NCBI GenBank assembly: GCA_029213265.1
Contig: JARGNG010000002.1
Span: 62,001 to 126,000 of the forward strand
Origin: Verrucomicrobiales bacterium
Lineage (GTDB): Bacteria; Verrucomicrobiota; Verrucomicrobiia; Verrucomicrobiales; DEV007
Length of the DNA: 64,000 bases
Direction of reading: 5' to 3'
Shown: piece after piece, positions 52,968 to 62,745 of the stretch
Position numbering within the stretch: position 1 is the stretch's first letter
Layout of the letters: each line of letters starts with the position of its first letter
The notes under the pieces: generated by a model
What the model was told of the DNA's origin: nothing
What the model saw: the letters and a program-made list of their open reading frames with translations, nothing else
Databases searched by the model: none
Program-made: the position numbers and the translations under genes

Positions 52968-53711
52968 CTACTTTCCGATGGCCCAGTCGATGGCATTCTT
53001 CAGGAGTTTCCTGAATTCAGCATCCGAAAAGTCAGTGACCTGGCCGAGGGAGGTGTAGAAAATCTTCGCCTTGTTAGGGCCTGCTTGATTGGTCCATGCG
53101 ACAGGCTCGGGCTCTTTGCCTTCAATCGTGGCGTTCAAAAGGAGCGTTGTCGATTCTGCAAGAGGACGGGGCTCATACAGCTTGTCAGAGGAGGCGATTG
53201 GACCGACCCCTTTGAGAATGGGATGGTCGGCGGCTCCTTCGGCCACGGAGATTTTCGCCTGCTCGTCGCCATAGTGGCCATGATAGGTTCCTCCCAGAAC
53301 CTCCGGATCGAATTCCTCCCAAAGCCCGCGTCCCCCGGGCGCCGGCTTTCCGCGAAGATGGAAAGCATGACTCGATGTTCGAATCGCGACGAGGGGCTTT
53401 CCGTCAGCGACGAACTTTTTCAAGGCGTTCATATCCTTCAGCGCGGGAGCCCGGCGCCGAACACTGATGAAGCAAAGGTCCGCTTTTTCCAAGGCTTCTG
53501 CGAGACCGGAAAAATCGTCCCGCTTTTCCCCTTCGGGAGGAGCCTGGATGATGGTCGCGGTATAGGCCTCAGGCTTCAATTCCGATTCGAAGAAAGCCGG
53601 AACGGTTTCGAGAGTTTGGTATTCTTTTTCACCGAGGAGAAAAACGATATGAGGCCCCGCCTCAAGCGTGCAGGCGGAAAGCGTGATCAGGAAAATTGCG
53701 AGCCATTTCAT
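52968..53711 (-). CDS. exported ThuA domain protein
   Basis: The 247-aa protein begins MKWLAIFLITLSACTLEA; LSAC may be a lipobox or the end of an ordinary signal. The ThuA-like fold shows HIVFLLGEKEYQTLETVPAF, LCFISVRRRAPA, LVAIRTSSHAFHLRG, GGTYHGHYGDE, HPILKGVGP and GQVTDFSDAEFRKLLKNAIDWA. It is the stand-alone form of the module fused to an esterase at 1354 and to a dehydrogenase at 36987. ThuA has been linked to trehalose and other disaccharide use; the reaction is unclear. Confidence 0.88.
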   Translation of the reverse strand: MKWLAIFLITLSACTLEAGPHIVFLLGEKEYQTLETVPAFFESELKPEAYTATIIQAPPEGEKRDDFSGLAEALEKADLCFISVRRRAPALKDMNALKKFVADGKPLVAIRTSSHAFHLRGKPAPGGRGLWEEFDPEVLGGTYHGHYGDEQAKISVAEGAADHPILKGVGPIASSDKLYEPRPLAESTTLLLNATIEGKEPEPVAWTNQAGPNKAKIFYTSLGQVTDFSDAEFRKLLKNAIDWAIGK

Positions 53712-53761
53712 TGCCGCACCCTAGCACAGCTGAGAGGAGCAGGAACGGAATCTCCATGGCT

Positions 53762-54688
53762 TCAAGGCGGGAAGCCGAAGCTCAGTTTTACCGCTGCATA
53801 TTCGGGGTGGATCGATCCGTCTTCCGCCCGGATGACAAGCGGAGGTTCGTTCCACGTCTTTTCGTGCATCGACTCGGGAAGGTCGCATCGGCGGATCATG
53901 AGGAAAAGACCAAGGAGAGGGGGCTCGCCCCCGCGGAGAATGACAGGTCGCTGGCGAACAATGACGAGGTCAGACTTGGCGGCGGCAGCAACGACCCGCG
54001 CGGCCTGCTCATCCGGATTGACGGGGAAGACACAGGAGAAAACCCCGCCGTTTTGAAGATGAGCCGCAGCGGTTTCGCAATAGTCATCGATCGTCCCGCG
54101 CACTTCGAAGCGGCAGGCGATCTTTTGCGGATGATCTCCTACGACACCGGTCCCGAGAGGAAAGTAGGGAGGGCTCCCGAGAACAAGGTCGAATTTTTCC
54201 CCGGGATCGAGAACTGCCGGATCGCGCAAGTCGCCCTCACGAATCTCAAATCGATTTTCGAAGCCATTCCAGCGGACGGACTTCCTCGCAAGGCGGATGC
54301 TTTCCTCCTGCGCTTCCACCGTAACAACGCGGGAGCCCGGGGTTCGCCATGCGGCTACCATGGCGACGGTTCCGATTCCGCTTCCGAGATCAAGAATCGT
54401 CCGGGCAGCGGGACACCACGAGGTTCCATACCATGCCGTGAGAATGTCATCGGTCGAATAGCGGTGTCCGTTCTTGAGTTGGAAAATGCGAAGGTGGCCG
54501 CACAAGACATCGAGAGTTTCCCCTTCGCCGATTTCGAGGCCGGACGTTTCCTCCGATCCGGGGACAGGGTCGCCCGGAATGGCATAGCCACGAAAATGGG
54601 TCTTGGGGGAAATGTCTTTTTGTTTGCCGGCCATAGGGAAGGACATCGCCGGTTTACGAGAGGCGATACCTCGCAAAAGTGGCTTCAT
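53762..54688 (-). CDS. TrmN6-like tRNA1(Val) adenine-N6 methyltransferase
   Basis: About 308 aa. HRYSTDDILTAWYG is the characteristic entry, TILDLGSGIGTVAMVAAW the SAM motif I, VTVEAQEESIRLARKSVRWNG motif II, and FDLVLGSPPYFP the (N/S)PPY catalytic motif of adenine-N6 methyltransferases, with Gly-Ser instead of Gly-Asn. ATG 54688 has GGGGGA close upstream; internal ATGs at 54646 and 54634 are also possible, since the conserved part starts later. Cytoplasmic. It diverges from the sulfatase at 54774. Confidence 0.78.
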   Translation of the reverse strand: MKPLLRGIASRKPAMSFPMAGKQKDISPKTHFRGYAIPGDPVPGSEETSGLEIGEGETLDVLCGHLRIFQLKNGHRYSTDDILTAWYGTSWCPAARTILDLGSGIGTVAMVAAWRTPGSRVVTVEAQEESIRLARKSVRWNGFENRFEIREGDLRDPAVLDPGEKFDLVLGSPPYFPLGTGVVGDHPQKIACRFEVRGTIDDYCETAAAHLQNGGVFSCVFPVNPDEQAARVVAAAAKSDLVIVRQRPVILRGGEPPLLGLFLMIRRCDLPESMHEKTWNEPPLVIRAEDGSIHPEYAAVKLSFGFPP

Positions 54689-54773
54689 TTTCCCCCGGAT
54701 CAACACGCAAGAACGCAATCCCGCCCGAGGGGTGGGCTCGCACCTTTCTCCCGTTCAGGCTATGAATCACGGT

Positions 54774-56240
54774 ATGAAGTCTCTTCCCCTCTCTCTTCTC
54801 CTGGCTTTCGTCGGAATTTTCCTGACCGGAAAGTCCACCGTTTCGGCAGTGGAGCCGCCCAACATTCTCTGGATCTATCTCGAAGATGTCAGTGGCTGGT
54901 TCGGTTGCTATGGTGATGAAGTCATTCAAACCCCGAACATCGATGCACTTGCCGGGGCGGGGACAAAATTCACCCGCTTCTACACTCCTGCCGGCGTCTG
55001 TTCCGCGACGAGATCCGCCATTGTCACCGGCATGATGCAGACATCGATCGGGGCACACAATCACCGAAGCTGCCGTGCCGATTTTCGCGGGAAGTCGATG
55101 GGCGAATATGACAGGAATGTTTTGCCGGAATCAGCGACGCCGCTTCCGATCCGGTTTCGCAATGCGGGATTCTGGACCTTCAATGAGGGTGGGAAAGATG
55201 ACTACAACTTCGAGTGGTCGGTGGATGAGTTTTATGATTTTGAGCGAAGCAAGGGAGGGTGGGGCCCCGGTTCATTTCTTGCGGGAGATTGTTTGAAAGA
55301 CAAGCCGGAGGGCAAACCTTTCTTCGGGCAAATTCAGCTGGGCGGAGGAAAGTTGGGGAAAAGGGCACCGGCGGTGGTGGATCCGGCGAAGGTTCCCGTT
55401 CCTCCGTACTACCCGGATGTTCCGATTGTGAGGGAGGAAATCGCTCACCACTACGACTGCCTTTTGAAAACCGATGAGCAGGTCGGGCAGGTTATCGCCA
55501 AGTTGAAAGAGGAGGGCCTCTATGAGAACACCTTGATCTTTATGTTCAGTGATCACGGGATGAAACTGCACCGTCACAAACAGATGCTTTATGAAGGTGG
55601 TATTCACATGCCCTGCATTGTTGTGGGTCCCGGCATTGAGGCAGGCGCAGTCCGCGAGGATCTCGTGAACGGCATCGATATTTCGGCGGCCTCCCTCGCC
55701 GCCTCCGGAATCGGTGTTCCGGAAACGATGGAGGGATGTGACTTTCTGGCAGAGGGCTACGAGCCCCGCGAATACCTTGTTTCAGCCAGGGACCGCTGTG
55801 ATTACACGATCGAAAAAATCCGGGCGGTCGTGACTCCGCGTTTCAAATACCTGCGGAACTACCTCACCGACCGACCCTACATGCAGCCGACCTACAAGGA
55901 CGGATGGGAAGTGACAAAGAAATTTCGGGAGATGATGGCAAAAGGGGAGATGAACGAAACGCAGTTGATCTTTTTCGGAGAAGACCGGGTTCCCGAGGAG
56001 TTCTACGACCTCGAAAACGATCCTCACGAACTCCACAATCTTGCGGAGGACCCTCATTTTGCCGGGCAGCTCGATCAGCATCGGAAATACCTGGCCGAAT
56101 GGATCGAGGAGACGGGTGACCAGGGACAATCGCCGGAGTCGGAGATCGGCCTGCTCAGCGCGTTGAAACGCTGGGGCGATAAATGCGTCAACCCGGAGTA
56201 CGAGCGCGTCAGGCCTCTTCTGAAAAAGGAAGATCAATAG
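54774..56240 (+). CDS. exported sulfatase (type I, Cys)
   Basis: The 488-aa protein has a signal peptide (MKSLPLSLLLAFVGIFLTG); a second ATG lies 12 bp upstream (54762). PNILWIYLEDVSGWFGCYGD gives the metal site, CSATRSAIVTG the maturation site with Cys76, and MFSDHGMKLHRHKQMLYEGGIHMPCIV the second metal block. It resembles heparan N-sulfatase/sulfamidase-like proteins (SGWFGCYGD, GAHNHRS). It stands head-to-head with TrmN6 and ends two bases from the convergent dehydratase stop. Confidence 0.92.
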   Translation: MKSLPLSLLLAFVGIFLTGKSTVSAVEPPNILWIYLEDVSGWFGCYGDEVIQTPNIDALAGAGTKFTRFYTPAGVCSATRSAIVTGMMQTSIGAHNHRSCRADFRGKSMGEYDRNVLPESATPLPIRFRNAGFWTFNEGGKDDYNFEWSVDEFYDFERSKGGWGPGSFLAGDCLKDKPEGKPFFGQIQLGGGKLGKRAPAVVDPAKVPVPPYYPDVPIVREEIAHHYDCLLKTDEQVGQVIAKLKEEGLYENTLIFMFSDHGMKLHRHKQMLYEGGIHMPCIVVGPGIEAGAVREDLVNGIDISAASLAASGIGVPETMEGCDFLAEGYEPREYLVSARDRCDYTIEKIRAVVTPRFKYLRNYLTDRPYMQPTYKDGWEVTKKFREMMAKGEMNETQLIFFGEDRVPEEFYDLENDPHELHNLAEDPHFAGQLDQHRKYLAEWIEETGDQGQSPESEIGLLSALKRWGDKCVNPEYERVRPLLKKEDQ

Positions 56241-56242
56241 GT

Positions 56243-57349
56243 CTATTCAATCTCGAAGAGCTCCTCTCCCAGCACCTCCATCCGTGGCTCGATGCCGAGG
56301 CCCGGTTCGGTCGATGCTTTCATCACACCATTGTCCCGCTGCGGAGCACCGGTGGCGTTGCTGACGGTGACGTAGCTGTTGAAGTCGGTAGAGGTGAAGC
56401 GCATCTCCTCGGGCGTGCTGTGCGCGAGATGGGCGATCGCGGCTGTGATGATATCTCCGCCCCAGCTGTCCTCGATCGTCATGGCAATGCCGAGGTCGGC
56501 GCAGAGGTCTCGTGCTTGCCGTGCTTTGGTGAGTCCTCCGAACTTGCTGATCTTGATGTTCACAACATCCATGGCCTGCTCGGCGTGACCGCGAAGAAGC
56601 GGATCCATTCCGTCGATGTTCTCGTCGAGAACAAACGGTCCGTCCCAGCGGGCCCGGACGGCAAGGCATTCCTCGTAGGTGGCGCAGGGTTGCTCAATAT
56701 ACACGTCCACATCCCGGACCCCGCGACAAACGCGGAGCGCTTCATGCTTGAGCCAGCCTGTGTTGGCATCGGCGATGAGGATGTCGCCCGGCTTCAATTC
56801 CGCGGCTACGGCATGGATGCGATTGATGTCGAGATCGACGTCATGACAGCCGACTTTCAGTTGGAATCGACGATATCCCTCGGCCCGGTAGCCCGCTACC
56901 TTCGCCGCCATAGCTTCCGGGGATTCCTGGGAAATGGCGCGGTAGAGCTGGACCGAATCTCCATACCGTCCCCCGAGCAATTCGCAGACCGGCATCTTCG
57001 TTGCCTTTCCGAGAATGTCCCAGCAGGCCATGTCGATTGCAGATTTCACGTAGGCGTGTCCTTTCAGCGCAACATCCATGCGACGATTGAGTTTGGTTAG
57101 TTCGAGCGGAGATTCCCCGATCAGATGCGGTCCCAATTCGTAGATTCCGGCACGGGCTCCCTGGCCGAAGGCGGGAAGGTAAAAAGGCCCTAACGGACAC
57201 ACCTCGCCCCATCCGGTGATTCCGGCGTCGGTATCAATGCGAACAATGGTGCTGTCGAAGACGGAGACGCTCTTGCCTCCGGACCAATGGTAGGAGCCTT
57301 CGACAAGGGGAAGGTCGACTTGGTAGACGGTGAACTTGGTGATTTTCAT
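56243..57349 (-). CDS. cis-3-hydroxy-L-proline dehydratase (enolase superfamily)
   Basis: The 368-aa cytoplasmic enzyme starts [28 protein letters not shown] supplies the first catalytic lysine region, [16 protein letters not shown] and VLDENIDG the three metal-ligand strands, [13 protein letters not shown] the second lysine, and [11 protein letters not shown] the lid. From memory, large stretches match characterised cis-3-hydroxyproline dehydratases ([26 protein letters not shown]), so this call is more specific than general mandelate racemase. It converts cis-3-hydroxy-L-proline to pyrroline-2-carboxylate. It is the last gene of the operon, 20 bp after a sulfatase. Confidence 0.85.
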   Translation of the reverse strand: MKITKFTVYQVDLPLVEGSYHWSGGKSVSVFDSTIVRIDTDAGITGWGEVCPLGPFYLPAFGQGARAGIYELGPHLIGESPLELTKLNRRMDVALKGHAYVKSAIDMACWDILGKATKMPVCELLGGRYGDSVQLYRAISQESPEAMAAKVAGYRAEGYRRFQLKVGCHDVDLDINRIHAVAAELKPGDILIADANTGWLKHEALRVCRGVRDVDVYIEQPCATYEECLAVRARWDGPFVLDENIDGMDPLLRGHAEQAMDVVNIKISKFGGLTKARQARDLCADLGIAMTIEDSWGGDIITAAIAHLAHSTPEEMRFTSTDFNSYVTVSNATGAPQRDNGVMKASTEPGLGIEPRMEVLGEELFEIE

Positions 57350-57369
57350 AGGAATGTAAAATGTGGGAG

Positions 57370-58923
57370 TTAGTTCTTTTTGGGATAGCGAATGACGGGG
57401 ACGTCGTTGGTCTGAGTGGGGCCGGGTGTGCTTCGGCCCTCGGAAATTGTCTTTTCCATCGCCTGCTGCATGTGGTTGATCTGCCCTGCATGGGTCGCGG
57501 CCAGATTGTTCTGTTCTCCGGGATCTTCGGCAAGGTTGTAGAGTTGTTGTGTTTCATCCTCGCCTCCCTTCGTCCATCCACCTGAACCGGGGCCGGGAAT
57601 CCACTTCCATTGATTCACTCGAAGGGACGGCAATCCGCGGACTGAGCAGCTGATCGCTTCTCTGCGGATGGGCTCATCTTTCCCTTCCAGGAGGGAAAGA
57701 AAACTGAAGCTGTCGACACCTGCTTCGGGTGACAAGGAAACGTCTAAAAGATCGGCAACAGTCGCGAACAGGTCTGCCTGATGAACCAGATGATCTGATT
57801 GCGATCCCGGGGACACCACTCCGGGCCAGCGAACAATAAAGGGGACGCGGTGGCCGCCTTCCCAGGCGTCGGATTTGTATCCCCGAAAGGGACCGCTCGG
57901 GAAGTGTCCGTTTTTCTCCAGTTCATCGACCCCGATGTAGGGAGCGCATCCGTTGTCGCTCGTGAAAAGTACGAGGGTGTTGTCGGAAATGCCGGCGTCT
58001 TCAATTGCCGCGACGACCTTCCCGACGATATCGTCGGTTTCCATGACGAGATCGGCAAAGGCCCCCAGTCCGCTTTTGCCCTTCCACTCGTCGTTGACCG
58101 AGAGTGGTGTGTGAGGAGAGGTAAAAGGAAGATAGAGAAAGAAGGGCGACGGCCCCCCGGCTTTCCGTTCGATGAACTCGACTGCTTTGACCCCCAGTGT
58201 CGGAAGAGTCGGCTCGAGCGTCCAGCCCGGCAGCGCCGGTCCCTGTATGCTCGCCTGATTCTTTTCGAAGAGCGCGGGCGATCCGTATTCCTGCGGAATC
58301 CCGACCGTGCGATCATTGTCGATGAAGCAATAGGGCGGCCAGTTGGGAACGTCGGTTCCGAAGTATTCATCGAACCCTCGTGTGATGGGTCCTCCCCCGA
58401 TGGGTTGCGTAAAGGTCGCTTTCCAGGCAGCGCGATGCGCGTCAGTGGCTTCGATGGGATTTCCTTGACCGCCTTTGGGCCGGGAAAAGAATTTTCTGTG
58501 TTCCTCGGCGATGGGCCAGTCCCATCCGAGATGCCATTTGCCGATGCAGGCGGTATCGTAGCCGGCGTCCTGAGCCAACTTTCCGATGGTCATTCGATCC
58601 TCCGCAATGACAGGTGCCCCCCACAAGCCGACGATTCCCTTCTGCAAACGGGTTCTCCAGTGATAGCGTCCTGTCAGCAGGGTGTAGCGGGAAGGCGTGC
58701 AAACGGCGGAAGAGGAGTGGGCATCGGTAAAGAGCATTCCCCGTGTCGCAAGCCGGTCAATATTCGGCGTCGCGATCTTTCCCTTCTCCGGGTTGTAGCA
58801 TTGCACGTCGCCATAACCAAGATCGTCCGCGTAGAGAATGACAATGTTAGGTTTCGAGGGTTCTGCGTGAATGGATGAACAGAGAAGCAGTGCGCAGGAG
58901 AAGAGAATGGCGACCTTTTTCAT
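57370..58923 (-). CDS. exported sulfatase (type I, Cys)
   Basis: The 517-aa protein has a signal peptide ([20 protein letters not shown]), [19 protein letters not shown] with the metal aspartates, [17 protein letters not shown] with Cys75 as the formylglycine site, [10 protein letters not shown] and [11 protein letters not shown]. It fits the arylsulfatase A/GALNS-like branch. ATG 58923 is set by the signal peptide. It sits 23 bp after the double-sulfatase gene and 20 bp before the hydroxyproline dehydratase, so all are likely cotranscribed. Confidence 0.92.
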   Translation of the reverse strand: MKKVAILFSCALLLCSSIHAEPSKPNIVILYADDLGYGDVQCYNPEKGKIATPNIDRLATRGMLFTDAHSSSAVCTPSRYTLLTGRYHWRTRLQKGIVGLWGAPVIAEDRMTIGKLAQDAGYDTACIGKWHLGWDWPIAEEHRKFFSRPKGGQGNPIEATDAHRAAWKATFTQPIGGGPITRGFDEYFGTDVPNWPPYCFIDNDRTVGIPQEYGSPALFEKNQASIQGPALPGWTLEPTLPTLGVKAVEFIERKAGGPSPFFLYLPFTSPHTPLSVNDEWKGKSGLGAFADLVMETDDIVGKVVAAIEDAGISDNTLVLFTSDNGCAPYIGVDELEKNGHFPSGPFRGYKSDAWEGGHRVPFIVRWPGVVSPGSQSDHLVHQADLFATVADLLDVSLSPEAGVDSFSFLSLLEGKDEPIRREAISCSVRGLPSLRVNQWKWIPGPGSGGWTKGGEDETQQLYNLAEDPGEQNNLAATHAGQINHMQQAMEKTISEGRSTPGPTQTNDVPVIRYPKKN

Positions 58924-58946
58924 GAGGATATCGAAGGGAGAGATGA

Positions 58947-61900
58947 TTACGGATGTTGTTTCCTTTTTCCTGAGCCTGGTGGAGAAGCGTTCGCGGGAGG
59001 TAGCGTCCAAAGTGACTCGACAAGATCATGCATCAGCGGATCATGCTGTTTCAGTTCTTCGCGATGGAAGGGGAAAAAGTCGTTCTTCCCGAAATAGGCC
59101 TCGGTCGACTCTGCGAAGTATTCCATTGGATTCGACATGCCGTAGGCCTTGTCCTTGATCGTCTTGATTCCGTCGAAGCGGGGGACCTCGTCGTAGCTGC
59201 CCGAGTCACGGGCGCGTTCGTAGGCCGCTTTGAGTTCGGCGTTGGCGTAGCCGTCCTTCAAGATACGGTCATGATAGCCATGGGCCAATTCATGCAAGAG
59301 GAGGTAGGGCATGCGGCGATTTTCGAAGGGGAAATTATTCACGTTGGTGATCTCGATAGCTCTCCCCATCGCAGGGTTGCGCCCGTTCTTTGCGAGCCAT
59401 CCGACCTGGGGATGATACTCGGCGGTGCCGTGCTTTGCTTCATAGGGAGGATTGATCCAGATCGGAATTTGACGAAGGTGGGTCAAGGCAGGCTCGGGAA
59501 CTACATTGACGACGCGCTGGAGCTGGCCGTGGAGTAGTTCCAGCATTCGTTTTGTCGCCCGGGGTGAATCGGCAACGAGCTGATCGTGCAGATGGATCGT
59601 CCATCCGCGCACTTCGAAGCTCGCGTGATTCGGTTCCGCGAAACGGGGGTCACCACTGGCGCGGAGTTCGTTGGCGAGTTGTGTCGCCAGTGATTTTCGC
59701 TTTGCTTCGACTCCTTCGGGAATTTCGTTCGCGACGAGGAGGTTGGAGAGCTGGTGTGGATCCTTCCGGAGGTCGAAGAGCTCCTCGACCGGCTTGCGAC
59801 CAAAGGCCTGTGCGTTCTGAGAGGATTCGTTCTGGCGCATCCATTGCTTGGTGGGGCCCGGATCGATGTTGTGAGAGAAGGCTCCTGCCGTCGTCGGCCA
59901 CGGTGTCTTCTTAAAATCATAGATTGGCGATTTTCCTTTTAGAGTGCCGGTGGGCCAGTCTTCCGGAGAGAAATTGCGGATGTAGAGAAAGTCTTTTGTC
60001 CGAATCGCGCGGGACGGGTTGGGGTAGACATGTTGTTCCATGCCGGTCAGAACATGGGTGCGATTCTTTTCGATTTGGCCGGACGCATTTGAGGTCAGAA
60101 TCGGGAGCAACGACTTGCCGGTCACCGCTTCGGGAACAGGAAGTCCTGTTGCATCTAGAAAGGTGGGTGCGAGATCGGTCAGGTTGACGAAGTCGCTTAC
60201 CTGCCGTCCACCTTTCACTTTGGCACCCCAACGAATCGCCAGTGGGACGCGTGTGCCGGAATCAAAGAGGGTCGCTTTCGCGCGAGGGAAGGGCATTCCG
60301 TTGTCGCCGGTCATGACAACGATGGTGTTTTCCAGTTCGCCTGCCGTTTCGAGGCGCTTCAGGATCTCTCCGGCGAAGAGGTCGAGTTTCTGCACTTTGA
60401 GATAGTAGTCACCGAGATCGGTTCGGGTGGTGTCATTGTTAGGCAAATAGGGAGGGATTGCTATCGAGGAAAGATCGAGGTCGCTTTCCAGGCTGGCCTG
60501 CCATTCGTAGGCGCGATGGGGTTCTCCGGCGCCATACCAGAAGCAGAAGGGCTGCTTGCCGTTCTGTTTTTCGAAAAATTCGTCGAAGTCCTTGAATCGT
60601 TCCCCGAAAGGATCGGTCCCGCGATATTCATGACGACTCGGTCCCGCGCCCTTTCGACAGTAGCCGGTGCGGTAGCCGAACTCGGCGAGAAGGTCGGGGT
60701 AGACGGGCATATCATCGGCGAGAGAACCGCCGAGGTTGACGCCTTCGCCAAGACGCCAGTGGTATTGTCCTGTCGCAACGGCAAATCGTGAGGGGGTGCA
60801 GGAGGGCGCGGAGACAAAGGCATTTTCGAAAAGCACCCCTTCACGGGCGATGCGATCGAAGTGGGGTGTTTTGACCGTCTTGTCGCCGAGAATGGAAGCG
60901 TGAGGCCACGACCAGTCGTCGCCCATGATGACGACAATGTTCGGCGCATCCGGTGCGGGAGCTTTCTTCCCGGCTCCCCCAATGAGAATGATTTCCTTCG
61001 CTTTTGTCACCGTAACGGTTCGGTCAATCCCCGGTCCCTGAATTCGAAAGCGATGACCCATGGTGGTTCCCTGGGTGAGGAGCCGGCCCGGTTTTACTTT
61101 GCCGACTTCGCGAGGCTCGCCGTCTTCGGGCAGCCAGAAAACAGTGAGGGTTTTGCTGCTTTCGTTTCGGAACACCAGACCCGGCCGGGTCGCCGACCGG
61201 GCCTGCTGATTTTCAGAGGGCCTCTGCACGGCAAGAGGTTGGGGGAGCATCGCTCGCAGCTCTTTTCCGAGACGGTTCATGAGCGCCTTGTGCTCCGGAT
61301 TTGCAGCGAGGCTGACGTTCTCCGTCGAGTCGGTAGAATGATCGAACAGTTCGCGGTCGACCGTTTTACCCGACTTGCGGTCGATCCACTCGACGTAGCG
61401 CCAGCGATTCGTTCGGTAGGCGTAGCCCATCAACTCCCGATTCTTCTGGCGCCGTAGAAACTGGCTCACCGCAGCCTTCTTGACAGTTGTGTCAGGGTTT
61501 TCGAGAATGGGTCTCAGGCTGACGCCTTCGAGGTTTTCCGGGATTTTGATTCCTGCCAGATCACAGAGGGTGGGGTAAACGTCCACCAACTCGACAAGGG
61601 ACTTCGTCGCCTTTCCGTTTCCACCGGCGCGGGGGTCGTAGATGATCAACGGCACGCGGGTGTCGATCTCATAGTTGGTCTGCTTGCACCAGCTGTTGTG
61701 TTCTCCGAGTTTCCATCCGTGATCGCTCCAGAGGACGACGACGGTGTTTTCGGCGAGACCGAGATTCTTGAGTTCCTCGAGGAGAAGTCCGACTTGCGCA
61801 TCGATGAAGCTGACCGAGGCGAGGTAACCGTGCTTCAGTTCCCGTTGTTGTGATTCGGTGAGAGACCCGGAGCGGGGATCCGGCGTTCCGAGATAGTCAA

Positions 61901-62744
61901 AATAGTCTCGCAATTCATACAGCGTATTCATTGCGTAGGAGGGTGTGTTCTCAGGCAGCTTCGGATTCGCGGCGAGTGGGATCTTTTCACGATCGTAGAG
62001 ATCCCAATACTTCGTCGGAACGACGAAGGGCAGGTGAGGGCGAACGAAGCCCGCCGCGACAAAGAAAGGCTTGTCCTCCTGGGCCATCCTCTTCATTGCA
62101 TCGATCGCCTGCATCGCGATCGCACCGTCAATGTGTTCGTGATCCGGAATGTCGACGCTCTCGGTCGCGGTTGCGCGCAGTCGGTCGATCTTCGGTTGCG
62201 GCGTGCCTTCGGACTTGAGCCTGGCTTTACATTCCTTGAGCTCCTGCCTCGCTTTGTCAGACCAGAGTTTCGAGTCTTTCGGCCACGAATGAGGTTCACT
62301 CCATGAAACATTGTCCGGCCAGGGATTGTGAAAGATCTTCCCGTAGCCGACAGTGTGATACCCGCTTTCCTTGAAATGCCGGGGCAGGGTTACGGCGTCG
62401 GGAATGGTGTTGCGAAAGCGCACGTCGAGAGTCCAGACTTTCGTGGAATCGGGACGCAAGCCGGTCAGCAGGCTGACACGCGACGGATTGCAAACGGCAA
62501 GCTGACAATGAGCGCTGTCAAATCGCACGCCGCTGGCAGCAAGCCGGTCGATATTTGGCGAGATGGCGACGTCCGATCCGTAGCAGCCCAGTTCGGGGCG
62601 AAGATCGTCGATCGCGATAAAAAGAACGTTGGGTTGTTCTGCAGCCTGAAGGAATGTGAGAAACGAAAACAGCAGGAGCAGACAGGGTTGAGTGAGCGAT
62701 CCAACCCTGTTGGATGACAATGAACGGGCAGATATTTGTTTCAT
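58947..62744 (-). CDS. polyprotein: sulfatase, VHL-beta-like, sulfatase and zinc metallopeptidase domains
   Basis: The 1265-aa exported protein starts at ATG 62744, one base after the upstream gene's stop. Residues about 35-495 are an iduronate-2-sulfatase-like domain (VLFIAIDDLRPELGCYG, maturation site CNPSR with Cys85). About 520-570 matches the VHL beta domain (TLTVFWLPEDGEPREVG). About 590-1010 is a second sulfatase (IVVIMGDDWSW, CTPSR with Cys649). The last 220 residues hold LLLHELAHGYHDR (His1151-His1155) and NPMEYFAESTEAYF, a gluzincin-type peptidase resembling the anthrax lethal-factor-like group. The frame is continuous with no internal restart. Each catalytic motif is intact, so all three could be active. 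Confidence 0.85.
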   Translation of the reverse strand: MKQISARSLSSNRVGSLTQPCLLLLFSFLTFLQAAEQPNVLFIAIDDLRPELGCYGSDVAISPNIDRLAASGVRFDSAHCQLAVCNPSRVSLLTGLRPDSTKVWTLDVRFRNTIPDAVTLPRHFKESGYHTVGYGKIFHNPWPDNVSWSEPHSWPKDSKLWSDKARQELKECKARLKSEGTPQPKIDRLRATATESVDIPDHEHIDGAIAMQAIDAMKRMAQEDKPFFVAAGFVRPHLPFVVPTKYWDLYDREKIPLAANPKLPENTPSYAMNTLYELRDYFDYLGTPDPRSGSLTESQQRELKHGYLASVSFIDAQVGLLLEELKNLGLAENTVVVLWSDHGWKLGEHNSWCKQTNYEIDTRVPLIIYDPRAGGNGKATKSLVELVDVYPTLCDLAGIKIPENLEGVSLRPILENPDTTVKKAAVSQFLRRQKNRELMGYAYRTNRWRYVEWIDRKSGKTVDRELFDHSTDSTENVSLAANPEHKALMNRLGKELRAMLPQPLAVQRPSENQQARSATRPGLVFRNESSKTLTVFWLPEDGEPREVGKVKPGRLLTQGTTMGHRFRIQGPGIDRTVTVTKAKEIILIGGAGKKAPAPDAPNIVVIMGDDWSWPHASILGDKTVKTPHFDRIAREGVLFENAFVSAPSCTPSRFAVATGQYHWRLGEGVNLGGSLADDMPVYPDLLAEFGYRTGYCRKGAGPSRHEYRGTDPFGERFKDFDEFFEKQNGKQPFCFWYGAGEPHRAYEWQASLESDLDLSSIAIPPYLPNNDTTRTDLGDYYLKVQKLDLFAGEILKRLETAGELENTIVVMTGDNGMPFPRAKATLFDSGTRVPLAIRWGAKVKGGRQVSDFVNLTDLAPTFLDATGLPVPEAVTGKSLLPILTSNASGQIEKNRTHVLTGMEQHVYPNPSRAIRTKDFLYIRNFSPEDWPTGTLKGKSPIYDFKKTPWPTTAGAFSHNIDPGPTKQWMRQNESSQNAQAFGRKPVEELFDLRKDPHQLSNLLVANEIPEGVEAKRKSLATQLANELRASGDPRFAEPNHASFEVRGWTIHLHDQLVADSPRATKRMLELLHGQLQRVVNVVPEPALTHLRQIPIWINPPYEAKHGTAEYHPQVGWLAKNGRNPAMGRAIEITNVNNFPFENRRMPYLLLHELAHGYHDRILKDGYANAELKAAYERARDSGSYDEVPRFDGIKTIKDKAYGMSNPMEYFAESTEAYFGKNDFFPFHREELKQHDPLMHDLVESLWTLPPANASPPGSGKRKQHP
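62682..62713. repeat. palindromic repeat copy C (inside a signal peptide coding region)
   Basis: ACAGGGTTG (62682-62690) is the inverse of CAACCCTGT (62702-62710) with an 11-base loop whose reverse complement matches the loop of copy B at nine of eleven positions. It falls within codons 11-21 of the double-sulfatase polyprotein, encoding part of its signal peptide (SNRVGSLTQPC). Confidence 0.75.
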
Positions 62745-62745
62745 G

